A DNA stretch of 64,000 bases from Bacillota bacterium (GTDB taxonomy: Bacteria > Bacillota > Clostridia > Lachnospirales > Lachnospiraceae). The translations under genes were made by a program, and so were the position numbers. The stretch is from NCBI GenBank assembly GCA_023423045.1, contig JAFAGA010000006.1, forward strand, positions 1 through 64,000, given 5' to 3'. The notes beneath the pieces are model-generated. The model saw nothing but the letters and a program-made list of their open reading frames with translations, was not told the DNA's origin and did not search any database. Positions 17,755 through 26,623 of this stretch are shown here, piece by piece; within the stretch, counting starts at the first letter, position 1, and each line of letters begins with the position of its first letter.

Positions 17755-18882
17755 TTATCCAATTTTAATCCTCCCGGTATCTACTCCCAATAACATCTGT
17801 TGATCCTTTTCACACAGAATCTCAGCATTCAGCAAATCATATAAACTCGGTAATTCGCTAATTCCATAAGTGTCCGGTATCGTTGCAGGATTAATTCCTA
17901 ATTGTCTGATTTTCTTTAAATGTCTCCTCTTAAACGTATAATAATTCCCAAATTTACTAACAAGCGCCGGATCACCCTCTTTCAACGCTTTTCCTAGTTC
18001 ATATAACCCATGCATTTTATGTATCAAATCAATAACCTCCTTCATTTTTTTCTTTTCTTTTAGGCTTTCCGAGCACTCGTCAATCAGCTTTATAGCAATA
18101 GAATGACTCACATACCTTTCTTTCCCAAATGCCATCTCGAGCTCAGATAAAAAATAATTATTCACATAATCTTCATCCAGATACAACCCAATCGATCTTT
18201 TCGTCGCAGTTCTCCGTCCAGCATAAATCACCCCCGGCTTGAGCACTTGAATTTCAATTCTAAAGATGTGCTCAAGATCGGTCATATCAACATCACATTT
18301 TCGTTTCGTATTAATTAGTGCCTTCTGCTTAACATAGAAGTTTAGCCGTCTTGACTTACTTCCAAAATAACACGATTCACCGTATAGGATTTCCCATGGT
18401 TTATTGATAGGAACTCGCTGCATATTGTGATAACCATAGGGCATTCCTAAGTTACATAGCAACGATGTCAACTCCGGATTCGTTACGTTCAAATCTCTTG
18501 CAAGGTCAACCCTTTCTGTAATCCATATCTTTTGGTCAAGCTTGTCCAATCTGATTTTTCTAAATTCGTTAATTTCATAAAGCCGATGTCTTAAGGCATT
18601 GCAAATCTGCTGCCTACTAAATTGATTTAGTTTCAAAGCAAATACTCTATCAGAACCCAGAAGTACATTGGCATTGATTTGCAACACCAAATAATAGGAA
18701 TTCCCTTGAAGTCCTGTTCTTCTATCAGTATAAGAATGATGATGCAGTTCAATCTGCAATATGCCTTTTTTCTGATAATAATTGCTCCGGTAAATTGTTT
18801 TCACCTTCTGCATTGCAGGAATTCCCAGCAGATCATGATAAATAGAGTGCGAAATTTGAAGTTTTATTTCAAATGTGTGCAT
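17755..18882 (-). CDS. Putative rolling-circle-type replication initiator
   Basis: The 375-residue protein has two spaced motifs seen in filamentous-phage and plasmid Rep_trans/Phage_X proteins: ESCYFGSKSRRLNFYVKQK near residue 170 and EHIFRIEIQVLK about 35 residues later. The N-terminal region contains an H-H-H-S-Y patch. By analogy it would nick or bind an origin to start replication. The ATG at 18882 has AGGAGG nine bases upstream. A large hairpin immediately upstream (18952-18997) could be its origin. Assignment rests on motif similarity only; a phage or plasmid relaxase-like protein of other function remains possible. Confidence 0.5.
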   Translation of the reverse strand: MHTFEIKLQISHSIYHDLLGIPAMQKVKTIYRSNYYQKKGILQIELHHHSYTDRRTGLQGNSYYLVLQINANVLLGSDRVFALKLNQFSRQQICNALRHRLYEINEFRKIRLDKLDQKIWITERVDLARDLNVTNPELTSLLCNLGMPYGYHNMQRVPINKPWEILYGESCYFGSKSRRLNFYVKQKALINTKRKCDVDMTDLEHIFRIEIQVLKPGVIYAGRRTATKRSIGLYLDEDYVNNYFLSELEMAFGKERYVSHSIAIKLIDECSESLKEKKKMKEVIDLIHKMHGLYELGKALKEGDPALVSKFGNYYTFKRRHLKKIRQLGINPATIPDTYGISELPSLYDLLNAEILCEKDQQMLLGVDTGRIKIG

Positions 18883-18951
18883 TAATATCAACCTCCTCTA
18901 AAATTACTTATAGTATCATAGGAACCCGTGTAAATTTGTTGCTTCTACCTG

Positions 18952-18997
18952 CTGGCTGATCATGAATATGCCCGTCGGCATATGAATAATCAGCCAG
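18952..18997. repeat. Large inverted repeat upstream of the Rep-like gene
   Basis: CTGGCTGAT...ATATGCC pairs with GGCATAT...ATCAGCCAG around a 4-base loop, with two mismatches in about 21 pairs. It lies in a 430-bp stretch without a convincing gene, directly upstream of the rolling-circle-like gene. It could be a replication origin or a terminator; there is no T tract. Confidence 0.5.
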
Positions 18998-19230
18998 TCA
19001 GTACCAACACGGAGTATTTACCTAAAGAAAGTCATTCGTAACAGAAATGGCGGCGCCGTTCCTCTTCAGTACGATCAACGGGATATTCGTCGTCTATAAC
19101 CTTCTGCATTTGATCATACAGTATACTTTCACAAGCAGGCAGTTGTTATATTCCGCACAGTCAGCATATAAAAAAACACCCTATACGCTCTATTTACAAG
19201 CATACAAAGGTGTTTCTGATATACATTAAT

Positions 19231-19310
19231 GTTCTCAATATTACATAGCAAGGTGTTCTCAATATTACAGGTCAGAGCCCAATCCATATCACACTGTGCT
19301 CAATATTACA
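19231..19310. repeat. Three iteron-like direct repeats
   Basis: GTTCTCAATATTACA occurs at 19231-19245 and 19255-19269, and GTGCTCAATATTACA at 19296-19310, starts spaced 24 and 41 bp. They end 2 bp before the stop codon of the second Rep-like gene. The TGTAATATTG core resembles the TGTAACATATTG of the palindrome upstream of that gene. Confidence 0.6.
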
Positions 19311-19312
19311 CC

Positions 19313-20587
19313 CTACCATTTAATCTTGGCCGATGTCCACAATTTACCCTTTATCTCATATTCCGAAATAAACCCGTTCTTGATAAAATTATTCAATATT
19401 AAAATGGTATTTTCTCTCTGTGTTTTTCTAAAGGAAGACAGATGCTTTTTTTCCTCTAACATCGTTGCATCTAGTATTGCTTCAATGTTGATGGATATGC
19501 TTCTCTTTCCTAAGTCCTTAACGTTCACAATTTCATGAAGAAGATAACTTTTAAGCGCTATCCGAATCCTTGAGTAGCTCATATCCTCAATCATGACCTC
19601 ATCTAATGGTATTTTGGTAACTTCACTACTTTGCAGCATCTCCTTATAGCAATCAGATTCTCCGGCAATTGTAAATACTACTTGCCCATTTATAAGATGG
19701 ACACTTCCATTCAAAATATGTCCAGAATAATATTCACTCGTTCCTTGATGAAGCACTCTATAGTTCAATAATTTTATTACTGCTTCAAATATCTCAGAGT
19801 TTTTATAATCGTGGATTTTACTGCTCGTCATTCTCTGATCCGGTCTGCCCATCACCATTTTATAGATCATTGGTAATGTTATTTTCTTATTGCCATTTTC
19901 ATATAGACTCATTACCGCTTCAAAGACATGAATATCAAAATACGACAAATGCTCCCTATCCAATCCATTTCCAACGATATTCTTATGAATCTGCACTACA
20001 CTAATCTGCTTGCTGGCCGGTTCCATTACAGCGATGTGTTTTGCATTTACCGGAATGGGAGTCGTTAATGTTTTTACAACCTTGCTACCGAGTGTCACAA
20101 TGACATCTGGATATTTACTTATTAGTTTACCTACATCTATCGTATCAGAGCTATCCGTAAATTCCGGCTCCTTAAAATAGTGATCCGCAATATTATCTGC
20201 CGAAGCTATAAATGACTGTGCCATATCAGCTTCTGTGAATGATACCTTTCCATCTTCAAACTTATTTTTACAGGCCCCAACAATCTGGACCAAAGCATAC
20301 GACGGCATCCTGGAAAGATACAGTTCTCTATCATGGGGACGTCTTCTGATCTCTCTAAAGATAGGCTCAACATACTTAGCTATTCCCAGATGCTTGTCAA
20401 TATAGTCCTTATCGCCGCCCCAATATTTCTCATATTTTTCATTGGTGAACTCATAGCCAGAAAATAGCTCACATTTCTCTTCAATGTATGTTTTATCAAA
20501 ACCTTCCTTTTCTTTCTGGCTTCTAAACTTTTCATATTCTATTAAAAACTCCCATATACTTTTTTGCTTGTTAAATCCGAACTCCAT
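19313..20587 (-). CDS. Probable winged-helix DNA-binding / replication initiator-like protein
   Basis: The 424-residue protein is soluble and has no family I can name. Residues about 220-300 (SYFDIHVFEAVMSLYENG, then ITLPMIYKMVMGRP) look like a winged-helix start as found in iteron-type plasmid initiators. Charged helices follow, and the end (ENTILILNNFIKNGFI) also looks winged-helix-like. It is bracketed by iteron-like repeats downstream and a perfect TGTAACA/TGTTACA palindrome upstream, which supports an origin-binding or autoregulatory role. The ATG at 20587 has AGGAGGG six bases upstream; an upstream in-frame start at 20650 would cross the palindrome. Confidence 0.5.
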   Translation of the reverse strand: MEFGFNKQKSIWEFLIEYEKFRSQKEKEGFDKTYIEEKCELFSGYEFTNEKYEKYWGGDKDYIDKHLGIAKYVEPIFREIRRRPHDRELYLSRMPSYALVQIVGACKNKFEDGKVSFTEADMAQSFIASADNIADHYFKEPEFTDSSDTIDVGKLISKYPDVIVTLGSKVVKTLTTPIPVNAKHIAVMEPASKQISVVQIHKNIVGNGLDREHLSYFDIHVFEAVMSLYENGNKKITLPMIYKMVMGRPDQRMTSSKIHDYKNSEIFEAVIKLLNYRVLHQGTSEYYSGHILNGSVHLINGQVVFTIAGESDCYKEMLQSSEVTKIPLDEVMIEDMSYSRIRIALKSYLLHEIVNVKDLGKRSISINIEAILDATMLEEKKHLSSFRKTQRENTILILNNFIKNGFISEYEIKGKLWTSAKIKW

Positions 20588-20616
20588 ATACACCCTCCTC
20601 TCCATCGTAATGTTAG

Positions 20617-20633
20617 TGTAACATATTGTTACA
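20617..20633. promoter_or_regulatory. Palindromic operator-like site TGTAACA-TAT-TGTTACA
   Basis: A perfect 7-bp inverted repeat with a 3-bp centre, 30 bp upstream of the winged-helix protein start. A further TGTTACATA occurs near 20688. It is a plausible binding site for that protein. The rest of 20634-20944 shows no convincing gene. Confidence 0.5.
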
Positions 20634-20944
20634 GATTTTTCACCTGACATATTATCATGCAGGTTAATAACAGGATCCTAAGTCCGTGTTACATAGATAC
20701 CGTTTCAAGACTCTGCATAATATATCATGGTACAGCATCCAGTTGATAGAGAAGACTACATTTATTAAAGCAAAATTCCTCTACCCCTCTTTTACGCATA
20801 TATTCCACATCACCTGCTTATCGTCACTTTACAAAATTAATTTTTTACCTGTATATTCCATCACGCAAACGTCTATGGTTGATTATATCGGGGTATAATA
20901 GCTCCACTTTCTTTGTATAAATCATACCAATAAACATTATAAAT

Positions 20945-20989
20945 AGACCAGACTATTGAAATGCTTCCCTCATCACAATAATCTGGTCT
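20945..20989 (-). terminator. Terminator of the leucine-rich-repeat gene
   Basis: AGACCAGACTATTG pairs with CAATAATCTGGTCT with one mismatch around a 17-base loop, 70 bp past the stop codon of the secreted LRR protein. The minus strand continues ATTTATAATG, a weak T tract. Confidence 0.55.
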
Positions 20990-21058
20990 TTAACTAGGTA
21001 CTGCCCGACAGTTTTATCATTTTGAGCCAAAACCGACATTCAATAGGCAGACTCTTAT

Positions 21059-22657
21059 TTATAGCGTCTCATCATGATATGGCCTCTTTACATTTACAGT
21101 AATCTTAAAGGTTTTCTTCGTTCCATTGGCAAGCTTAGCTGTTACTGTCACTATTGCCTTTCCTTCTTTGTATGAATTAATATACCCTCTACGATCTACT
21201 CTAGCCACATCCTTATTGCTAGATTTAAAAGACAGAATAACCTCATTATCATTTCCTGTAAACTTATCAACTTGAATCAATCCATACGTTATGGGGGATC
21301 CCTCTCTAGTATTATCCATCTCTATCATATTGATAGTTGACGATGCCTTGAGTCTTTTTAATAATGCTGTAGGATTTAACTCCATAAACTTAATGTTATA
21401 TTTATTCGCATATTTCTGCGCATATGAATTTTTATAGCCAACAATCGTAACCTTTTTGCACCCTTTAAACGCGTCGGATGCTATTGTTTTAACTGATTTC
21501 GGAATAGTCACGTACTTAAGTTTCTCTTGCTTGTAGAATGCTTTCTTTCCGATTGATGTATATCCCTCTGGTATCCGAATTGAAGTATAGTTCTCATAAT
21601 ATGCTTCATATGACATTGCCTCATTTTTTATCTCCTTAAAGACATAGGTCTTTCCATCAACGAGTACTTTGTCAGGAAGCGTTGTGCTATCTTCTCCTGC
21701 ATGACGAATAAGATTAAGGACACCCTTTTTCGATTTTGTCGCTTTCGTTACCAACTCGCATAGATTTTCCGATTCTCCCCCGACGCTCTCCCCATAAACA
21801 TTGCTATACCGGGTTGCATATGATTCATGAAAAATGCTGCTGGATAAATCTGTTCCTTTTGGGACAATTATAAATGGAACTCCCCAAAAAGGGTGTCTGC
21901 GCAGGCCATCCTCACGAACTATACCAAACTTCGTGCTTTGTGCCAGACCATCAAAAAAGACTACCTGTGTCCCTGTACCCGTTTCCTTCTCAGTGTTATA
22001 CTCCCTAGCATAAAAACCACTAAATATATCCCAGCCTATTCCTTCAATATTAGCACCTAACGTCAGTACATCCACTGAATTATTACCAAAAGCATTTGAA
22101 TCAATAAATCTAAGCGAGGAGGGTAAGCTTACCTTCTTAAGATTGCTGCAACCGGAAAATGCTCCTCCGCCAATTCCTATAACCCCTTCCGGAATGACTG
22201 CTTCAGTAATATTTCTGTTATAGGCGCAAAAGTCCTCTCCAATAAAACGAATTCCATCCGGAACAATGACTCTAGTGTCACTGCCGGTATACTCAAACAA
22301 TATACCGGCTGCCGATACATATTCACTTTTTCTACGCAAGCCCTTATACCATTCCGTGTTGTCAAATGCTCTATAACCTACATTAATCACGCTGTCCGGT
22401 ATTGTAATATTTTCTACAAAGGAGCTGTCTGAAAATGCGTAATTCATTATCCTGCTTACACTATCCGGTATTATAACATTCTTATCCGTACCAAAATACT
22501 GCTGTAATTCATGACCCTGGTATATGTTAAATTGTGAATCGTATTGATTTTCTTCTTCAAGATACTCAAACTCTTCTGCCATAACCTTTGTCGACAAGCT
22601 GGCAAGGAACACCAACATTACAACGCAAATAAGTCCGCATTTCATTCTCTTTATCAT
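21059..22657 (-). CDS. Secreted BspA-type leucine-rich-repeat protein with Ig-like domain
   Basis: The 532-residue protein has a signal peptide ending near ...STKVMAEE. LRR_5 repeats recur (SVSRIMNYAFSDSSFVENIT; VIGIGGGAFSGCSNLKKVSLPSS; TSIGKKAFYKQEKLKYVTIPKS). The C-terminus resembles bacterial Ig-like group 2 (SSNKDVARVDRRGYINSYKEG). LRR_5 proteins usually act as surface adhesins. The ATG at 22657 has AGAGGTGG about 5 bases upstream. No cell-wall anchor motif is seen, so it may be released or bind the surface non-covalently. It is the last of three consecutive exported-protein genes in the element. Confidence 0.8.
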   Translation of the reverse strand: MIKRMKCGLICVVMLVFLASLSTKVMAEEFEYLEEENQYDSQFNIYQGHELQQYFGTDKNVIIPDSVSRIMNYAFSDSSFVENITIPDSVINVGYRAFDNTEWYKGLRRKSEYVSAAGILFEYTGSDTRVIVPDGIRFIGEDFCAYNRNITEAVIPEGVIGIGGGAFSGCSNLKKVSLPSSLRFIDSNAFGNNSVDVLTLGANIEGIGWDIFSGFYAREYNTEKETGTGTQVVFFDGLAQSTKFGIVREDGLRRHPFWGVPFIIVPKGTDLSSSIFHESYATRYSNVYGESVGGESENLCELVTKATKSKKGVLNLIRHAGEDSTTLPDKVLVDGKTYVFKEIKNEAMSYEAYYENYTSIRIPEGYTSIGKKAFYKQEKLKYVTIPKSVKTIASDAFKGCKKVTIVGYKNSYAQKYANKYNIKFMELNPTALLKRLKASSTINMIEMDNTREGSPITYGLIQVDKFTGNDNEVILSFKSSNKDVARVDRRGYINSYKEGKAIVTVTAKLANGTKKTFKITVNVKRPYHDETL

Positions 22658-22692
22658 AATGTCCACCTCTCTATAATCGTTATCATCTTTGT

Positions 22693-23598
22693 TTAAGGCA
22701 AGTACTGCTCCGCCAATCCAACCATTGTTTCTCCGTCATACAGCGGTATCCAATAGGTTCCTTTTTTAACATTCGTTTTACTGAATGTCGCCGTTTTATA
22801 ATTTATCAATTCCTTATTGATAATATACAACTTAAGCTTTTTCTCAAAATCAATGCTATATGTTTTCCCGGATTCCTTAATATCGTCCCCGACAATCTTT
22901 GCGCTCTTGTATTTGAAACCTTTGCTCGACACGCTGGTAATATAGATTAACTTATGAGACGCTTCATTTGTGCTGATTCCCAAATCTTTATATGTATAGG
23001 TTTTTGCTTTATATAGGTACTTAGCCAGATTGCTTTTAGAGGCTTCATAAAACTTAATCGCCTGACCCTTTCCCAGCTTATTATAGTAATCGACAAACTT
23101 CTTTTCTGTCACTTTTTTACCATTTAGTTCATAACTCGGAACATCCATATCATAAAAATCCGGTGATCCATTGTAATAATAATAGGTCGCCGTCAACTGC
23201 AACGATTCAGCCTCACACTCATAGTAATTTACACACCCCAGGCCCATATGCTCATATTGAATTTGGAGCGTATTGCGATAAGAATAATATGCCACGATGT
23301 ACTCACCTGCATCGTATTCTTTCATTACCCTGACCTTGCCATCAATATAAGTATAAATATTATAATCATCAACGATTAATTCCGGTATATCATCTCCATT
23401 CAGATCCTTTAAGGCAAAGGAATCTACTCCTACTAATTTCTGTATGGTATTATAATAAGCTTTTTTGACCTTAGCTAAATATGTTGATGTTACCGTCGTT
23501 GCTGCATATGCCTTATTAACTCCAAACCCTTGAGATCCGGACATCAATATTGATATTACTATTAAACTTATAATAATCGTCTTCACTTTCTTTGTCAT
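22693..23598 (-). CDS. Secreted protein of unknown function
   Basis: The 301-residue protein has a clear signal peptide (KKVKTIIISLIVISILMSGS, cleavage near AYAAT). An acidic calcium-binding-like loop, DLNGDDIPELIVDD, follows, of the kind seen in integrin-like repeats. The mature part is rich in tyrosine and beta strand. Similar small secreted proteins are common in Lachnospiraceae, but I know no function. It precedes the LRR protein by 26 bp and could be its partner. Confidence 0.6.
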   Translation of the reverse strand: MTKKVKTIIISLIVISILMSGSQGFGVNKAYAATTVTSTYLAKVKKAYYNTIQKLVGVDSFALKDLNGDDIPELIVDDYNIYTYIDGKVRVMKEYDAGEYIVAYYSYRNTLQIQYEHMGLGCVNYYECEAESLQLTATYYYYNGSPDFYDMDVPSYELNGKKVTEKKFVDYYNKLGKGQAIKFYEASKSNLAKYLYKAKTYTYKDLGISTNEASHKLIYITSVSSKGFKYKSAKIVGDDIKESGKTYSIDFEKKLKLYIINKELINYKTATFSKTNVKKGTYWIPLYDGETMVGLAEQYLP

Positions 23599-23647
23599 TC
23601 GCTATTCTCCTTATCAATAATCAACTTCACCCAGGCTTTGTTTCTCT

Positions 23648-24250
23648 TTAATCACTTCTGCCCTGTGTCGTTCCCATTCTATTCATATCTTTAAACAGTT
23701 CCCTATATTCCGTGAAATCATTGGTTCGTAATTCATACACTTCACCGTCAGAAAGATACTCACCAGCAGCCGAGAAAAAGTTTCTGCATTTTGTACAGGT
23801 AAAGACTCTTTTCATATATGCTTTTGTATTGGTATGCATCACCTTGATGGGATACTCCATCCCTACCGGAAAAACCGTCTTATGCATAGGCAATCCGCAA
23901 TCAGGACAAGCATAATTGCTTTCATAGAAGTTTCCTATGACTGGATTGGATACACTGGTCGGAGTCTCGCCTGCCATGATACCGACATTTCTACTCTCAT
24001 TACCAAAAAGGTCAACTACCGTCATTGATCCTCTTGTAGTAGCTATCCTCAGCTTCTTTTTTTCCCATACATTCTTCTCCATCCCTTCTGTTTGAAAACG
24101 GGAAGTATTCACCCCCTTTATTGTTCGTGCCGGAGCTTGCTCTGTACTTCCATCCCCTACATAATAATCATTCTTTGAATTATTTGCAGAAGATTTTACT
24201 ACTCTATACACAAGGCCAATTATTATAAGGATAACAATAATTTTTATCAT
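23648..24250 (-). CDS. Membrane-anchored zinc-ribbon-like protein, unknown function
   Basis: The 200-residue protein starts with one membrane helix (MIKIIVILIIIGLVYRVV). It has two CxxC pairs, ACPDCG near residue 110 and FTCTKCRNF near 150, forming a probable zinc ribbon. The middle carries a predicted beta-rich stretch. I recognise no family. It sits between the phospholipase-D fusion and the secreted protein genes and is colinear with both. Confidence 0.5.
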   Translation of the reverse strand: MIKIIVILIIIGLVYRVVKSSANNSKNDYYVGDGSTEQAPARTIKGVNTSRFQTEGMEKNVWEKKKLRIATTRGSMTVVDLFGNESRNVGIMAGETPTSVSNPVIGNFYESNYACPDCGLPMHKTVFPVGMEYPIKVMHTNTKAYMKRVFTCTKCRNFFSAAGEYLSDGEVYELRTNDFTEYRELFKDMNRMGTTQGRSD

Positions 24251-24328
24251 ACGTTATTTCCTTTCACGATTAATATCTGCTGCTATCGTCTTATCTGCAC
24301 CCTATTTGTACTTTCCGGATCCGATCAA

Positions 24329-25807
24329 TCACATATCTTTGAAATACTCTTCTTTAAGCTCCTGAACCTTCTGCCGGTTCTCACCATAGGTCGAATATTC
24401 CTTCCTCACGTTTTTCTTTTTATAATAATCTCCGGAAAATGATAAGAAATTATAACTTCCAAAAAGGTATCGATAATCATCCACCACGCATAGTTTTACA
24501 TGAGTATTGTCCTTTTTTGTTACCAGCGCATCCCCTAATTTTTCTTTATACATCGCAATTGCTTCATCCGTACTCCTTTCCCTGCTATTATCGGTGGAAG
24601 CGTCGGAGCTATCTGAATAGCCATAGATGATTTTAACCTTGACGCCTCGTTTCGATATCTGCTGTAGTATAGGAATTACGATTTCTGCCACATGTTTGTT
24701 TGCCCATGGTGAAATAATACAGATTTCCTTTTCGGCCTCCTCCAGCATTTGATAAAATCTATATTTTACTTCACCATCATATAGATTTTCGTTATTGGCC
24801 ACCGTCATCTCCTCTATGGGTCTCCAGAAAGCATCCTTCCTATACTGGTCACTCAAATCTACTTTCTGAATAAATATCTCGTCATTGACAATCAAATCCA
24901 TTTTTCCGATTGTTCCACTCACTTTCATAAATGAGGTTCTCCCTATCTCTCTCATCGTGAGAATATTCAACTTTGAAATGTCATGATATATTTGAGCGAT
25001 GAATGGTTCCCCCTCTTGTAGCCATACCTGTGAGGGCAGCATCATTAAAGTAAAGAGAGCGGTCCGGCTACACTGTATATTAGGATATTTACTCTTTAGG
25101 CGTTGCTCAAAACGGTTCTGTCTTTTCTCAAATATATTGCTTATTTCACTATCCTCGTCAAAGATATCTTCATATGCTGTTTCATTCTCCTTCAGTAAGT
25201 GATATAAATCACTTTTCTTTATCATATCTACATACTGATTATATTCCTTGCTGGTATTTTTCAAATTGCTCAACAGGTTCATCGCCTCAGCTAACCCCAT
25301 ATTTCCTCTTTCGGATTTTGCTGCTGCTTTCGCTTTTTCAGCAAGTTTTTTCAGCTCACTGTCACTTATCTTCTGGTCTTTTACCTTCGCCTCAATCATG
25401 ACTTCTGTACATTTTCCCAACGCATAGGTCGCACCATAAACTAACGGAATTGTAGTTACCGCACCCAGAAATGGCAAGACCGACTTGTATAGCCCCAGTA
25501 TTACATGTTGAGCCAATGTTCCCCACCCCACTACACCCAGGAGCGAGACCAGCACCTCATTTACTTCTGCCTTTTTATATGGATTTCCTTTTATCTTGTT
25601 CAAGTAGGTAACCATAACCAGTTGAATCGGTGTTAGAACAAAGATATCCGCAAATGGAATCGGCTGCGCAGCGACAATTCCACAAAGTAAAGAAGTCGCC
25701 TGTATAATGATTTTTGCTTTATCCTCTTTATAGATGGATGGATCCCGTACTGTTGTTTCCAATATCTCTTTTAGGCTTTCCTTGCCCTCATTGGTACTCA
25801 TGCCCAT
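24329..25807 (-). CDS. DUF697/YcjF-like membrane domain fused to a phospholipase D-like domain
   Basis: Residues 25-130 of this 492-residue protein match the pattern of DUF697-type membrane domains (ATSLLCGIVAAQPIPFADIF, then LTPIQLVMVTYLNKI), with membrane helices. A charged helical linker follows. The C-terminal 150 residues form a PLD-like domain with a single HKD motif, HVKLCVVDDYRYLFGSYN. Single-motif PLD proteins act as dimers and cut phosphodiester bonds in nucleic acids or lipids. The ATG at 25807 is preceded by AGAGGA. The gene is divergent from a helix-turn-helix regulator, a common arrangement for defence or toxin-like cargo. The function is inferred. Confidence 0.6.
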   Translation of the reverse strand: MGMSTNEGKESLKEILETTVRDPSIYKEDKAKIIIQATSLLCGIVAAQPIPFADIFVLTPIQLVMVTYLNKIKGNPYKKAEVNEVLVSLLGVVGWGTLAQHVILGLYKSVLPFLGAVTTIPLVYGATYALGKCTEVMIEAKVKDQKISDSELKKLAEKAKAAAKSERGNMGLAEAMNLLSNLKNTSKEYNQYVDMIKKSDLYHLLKENETAYEDIFDEDSEISNIFEKRQNRFEQRLKSKYPNIQCSRTALFTLMMLPSQVWLQEGEPFIAQIYHDISKLNILTMREIGRTSFMKVSGTIGKMDLIVNDEIFIQKVDLSDQYRKDAFWRPIEEMTVANNENLYDGEVKYRFYQMLEEAEKEICIISPWANKHVAEIVIPILQQISKRGVKVKIIYGYSDSSDASTDNSRERSTDEAIAMYKEKLGDALVTKKDNTHVKLCVVDDYRYLFGSYNFLSFSGDYYKKKNVRKEYSTYGENRQKVQELKEEYFKDM

Positions 25808-25942
25808 GATATCAATCCTCTCTGTACTATTCATTTGTTTATATAGGTATATTTCACTTATACCGAGTATTCTATCACAGGAATATAGACATTACAATTA
25901 GAGCATGAAATTATTTACACAGACAAGGAAGGGGTGTTTCAA

Positions 25943-26263
25943 TTGCAACAAGAGATTGACTATGCAAAACTGGGTCTAAAAATTAAGGAACTCCGTCTAG
26001 CTAAGGGATTTACACAGGAAAATCTTGCCGAGAAGGTTAATTGCAATATTTCCCACATTTCAAATATTGAAAATGCTCACACAAAAGTCAGCCTCAACGT
26101 CTTGTTGGCCATCTCAAATGCTCTTAACACAACCATTGACCGCCTTCTGACCGATCAATATAAAAACTCTTCACTGGCTCTCGATAATGAGATATTAAAG
26201 GTGCTGAAAGACTGCGATAATAAAAAGAAAGAACAGATTTTGAAGATGATTGAGATTTTATGA
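25943..26263 (+). CDS. XRE-family helix-turn-helix regulator
   Basis: The 106-residue protein has an HTH_3 domain at residues 10-65 (KIKELRLAKGFTQENLAEKV, then SHISNIENAHTKVSLNVLLA) and a short helical tail. I chose the TTG at 25943, since GGAAGGGG lies 8 bases before it; the in-frame GTG three codons upstream sits on top of that site. It is the only confident plus-strand gene of the element and probably acts on its own and the divergent promoter. Confidence 0.8.
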   Translation: MQQEIDYAKLGLKIKELRLAKGFTQENLAEKVNCNISHISNIENAHTKVSLNVLLAISNALNTTIDRLLTDQYKNSSLALDNEILKVLKDCDNKKKEQILKMIEIL

Positions 26264-26512
26264 CTTGAACGACAATAGTTCCAGCAATATTTTGAATGCA
26301 AATTGTATACCTAATTGAACTCCCTCCTGTTCAGCCGTCGGCGCTATTGAATACATGAGGTCTTTCAGAGTCTCCATTTCACTGTCCGTTAACCTGTCCT
26401 GATACGGCTCTACCAGTGTTTGTACTTTCATTTCAATTCGTTTTCTGGCTTCTAAGGCATCCGGCTCCCGGCTGATAACCTCGTCATAGATTTTTCTAAA
26501 CAACTCATTCAT
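26258..26512 (-). CDS. Small conserved protein (DUF6809-like)
   Basis: An 84-residue acidic, helical protein (MNELFRKIYDEVISREPDAL; GIQFAFKILLELLS at the end). The length and the C-terminal G-x-x-x-A-x-x-L helix resemble DUF6809 proteins carried by clostridial mobile elements. It overlaps the convergent regulator by 6 bp. Function is not known. Confidence 0.45.
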   Translation of the reverse strand: MNELFRKIYDEVISREPDALEARKRIEMKVQTLVEPYQDRLTDSEMETLKDLMYSIAPTAEQEGVQLGIQFAFKILLELLSFKS

Positions 26513-26623
26513 AAGTTTGCCTCTCTTTCTTGTAGCTTCGTATGTACCTGTTCACACACCTGGCTATTTTCTGCACTTTTGTACCAATGCACCACATAAT
26601 ATTCCAGGAGATATCTGTTTCAT

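Noticed and set aside
19032..19109. Short minus-strand frame reading QKVIDDEYPVDRTEEERRRH
   Set aside because: It looks protein-like but has no start or ribosome site for a useful length; possibly a remnant of a longer gene, too weak to list.
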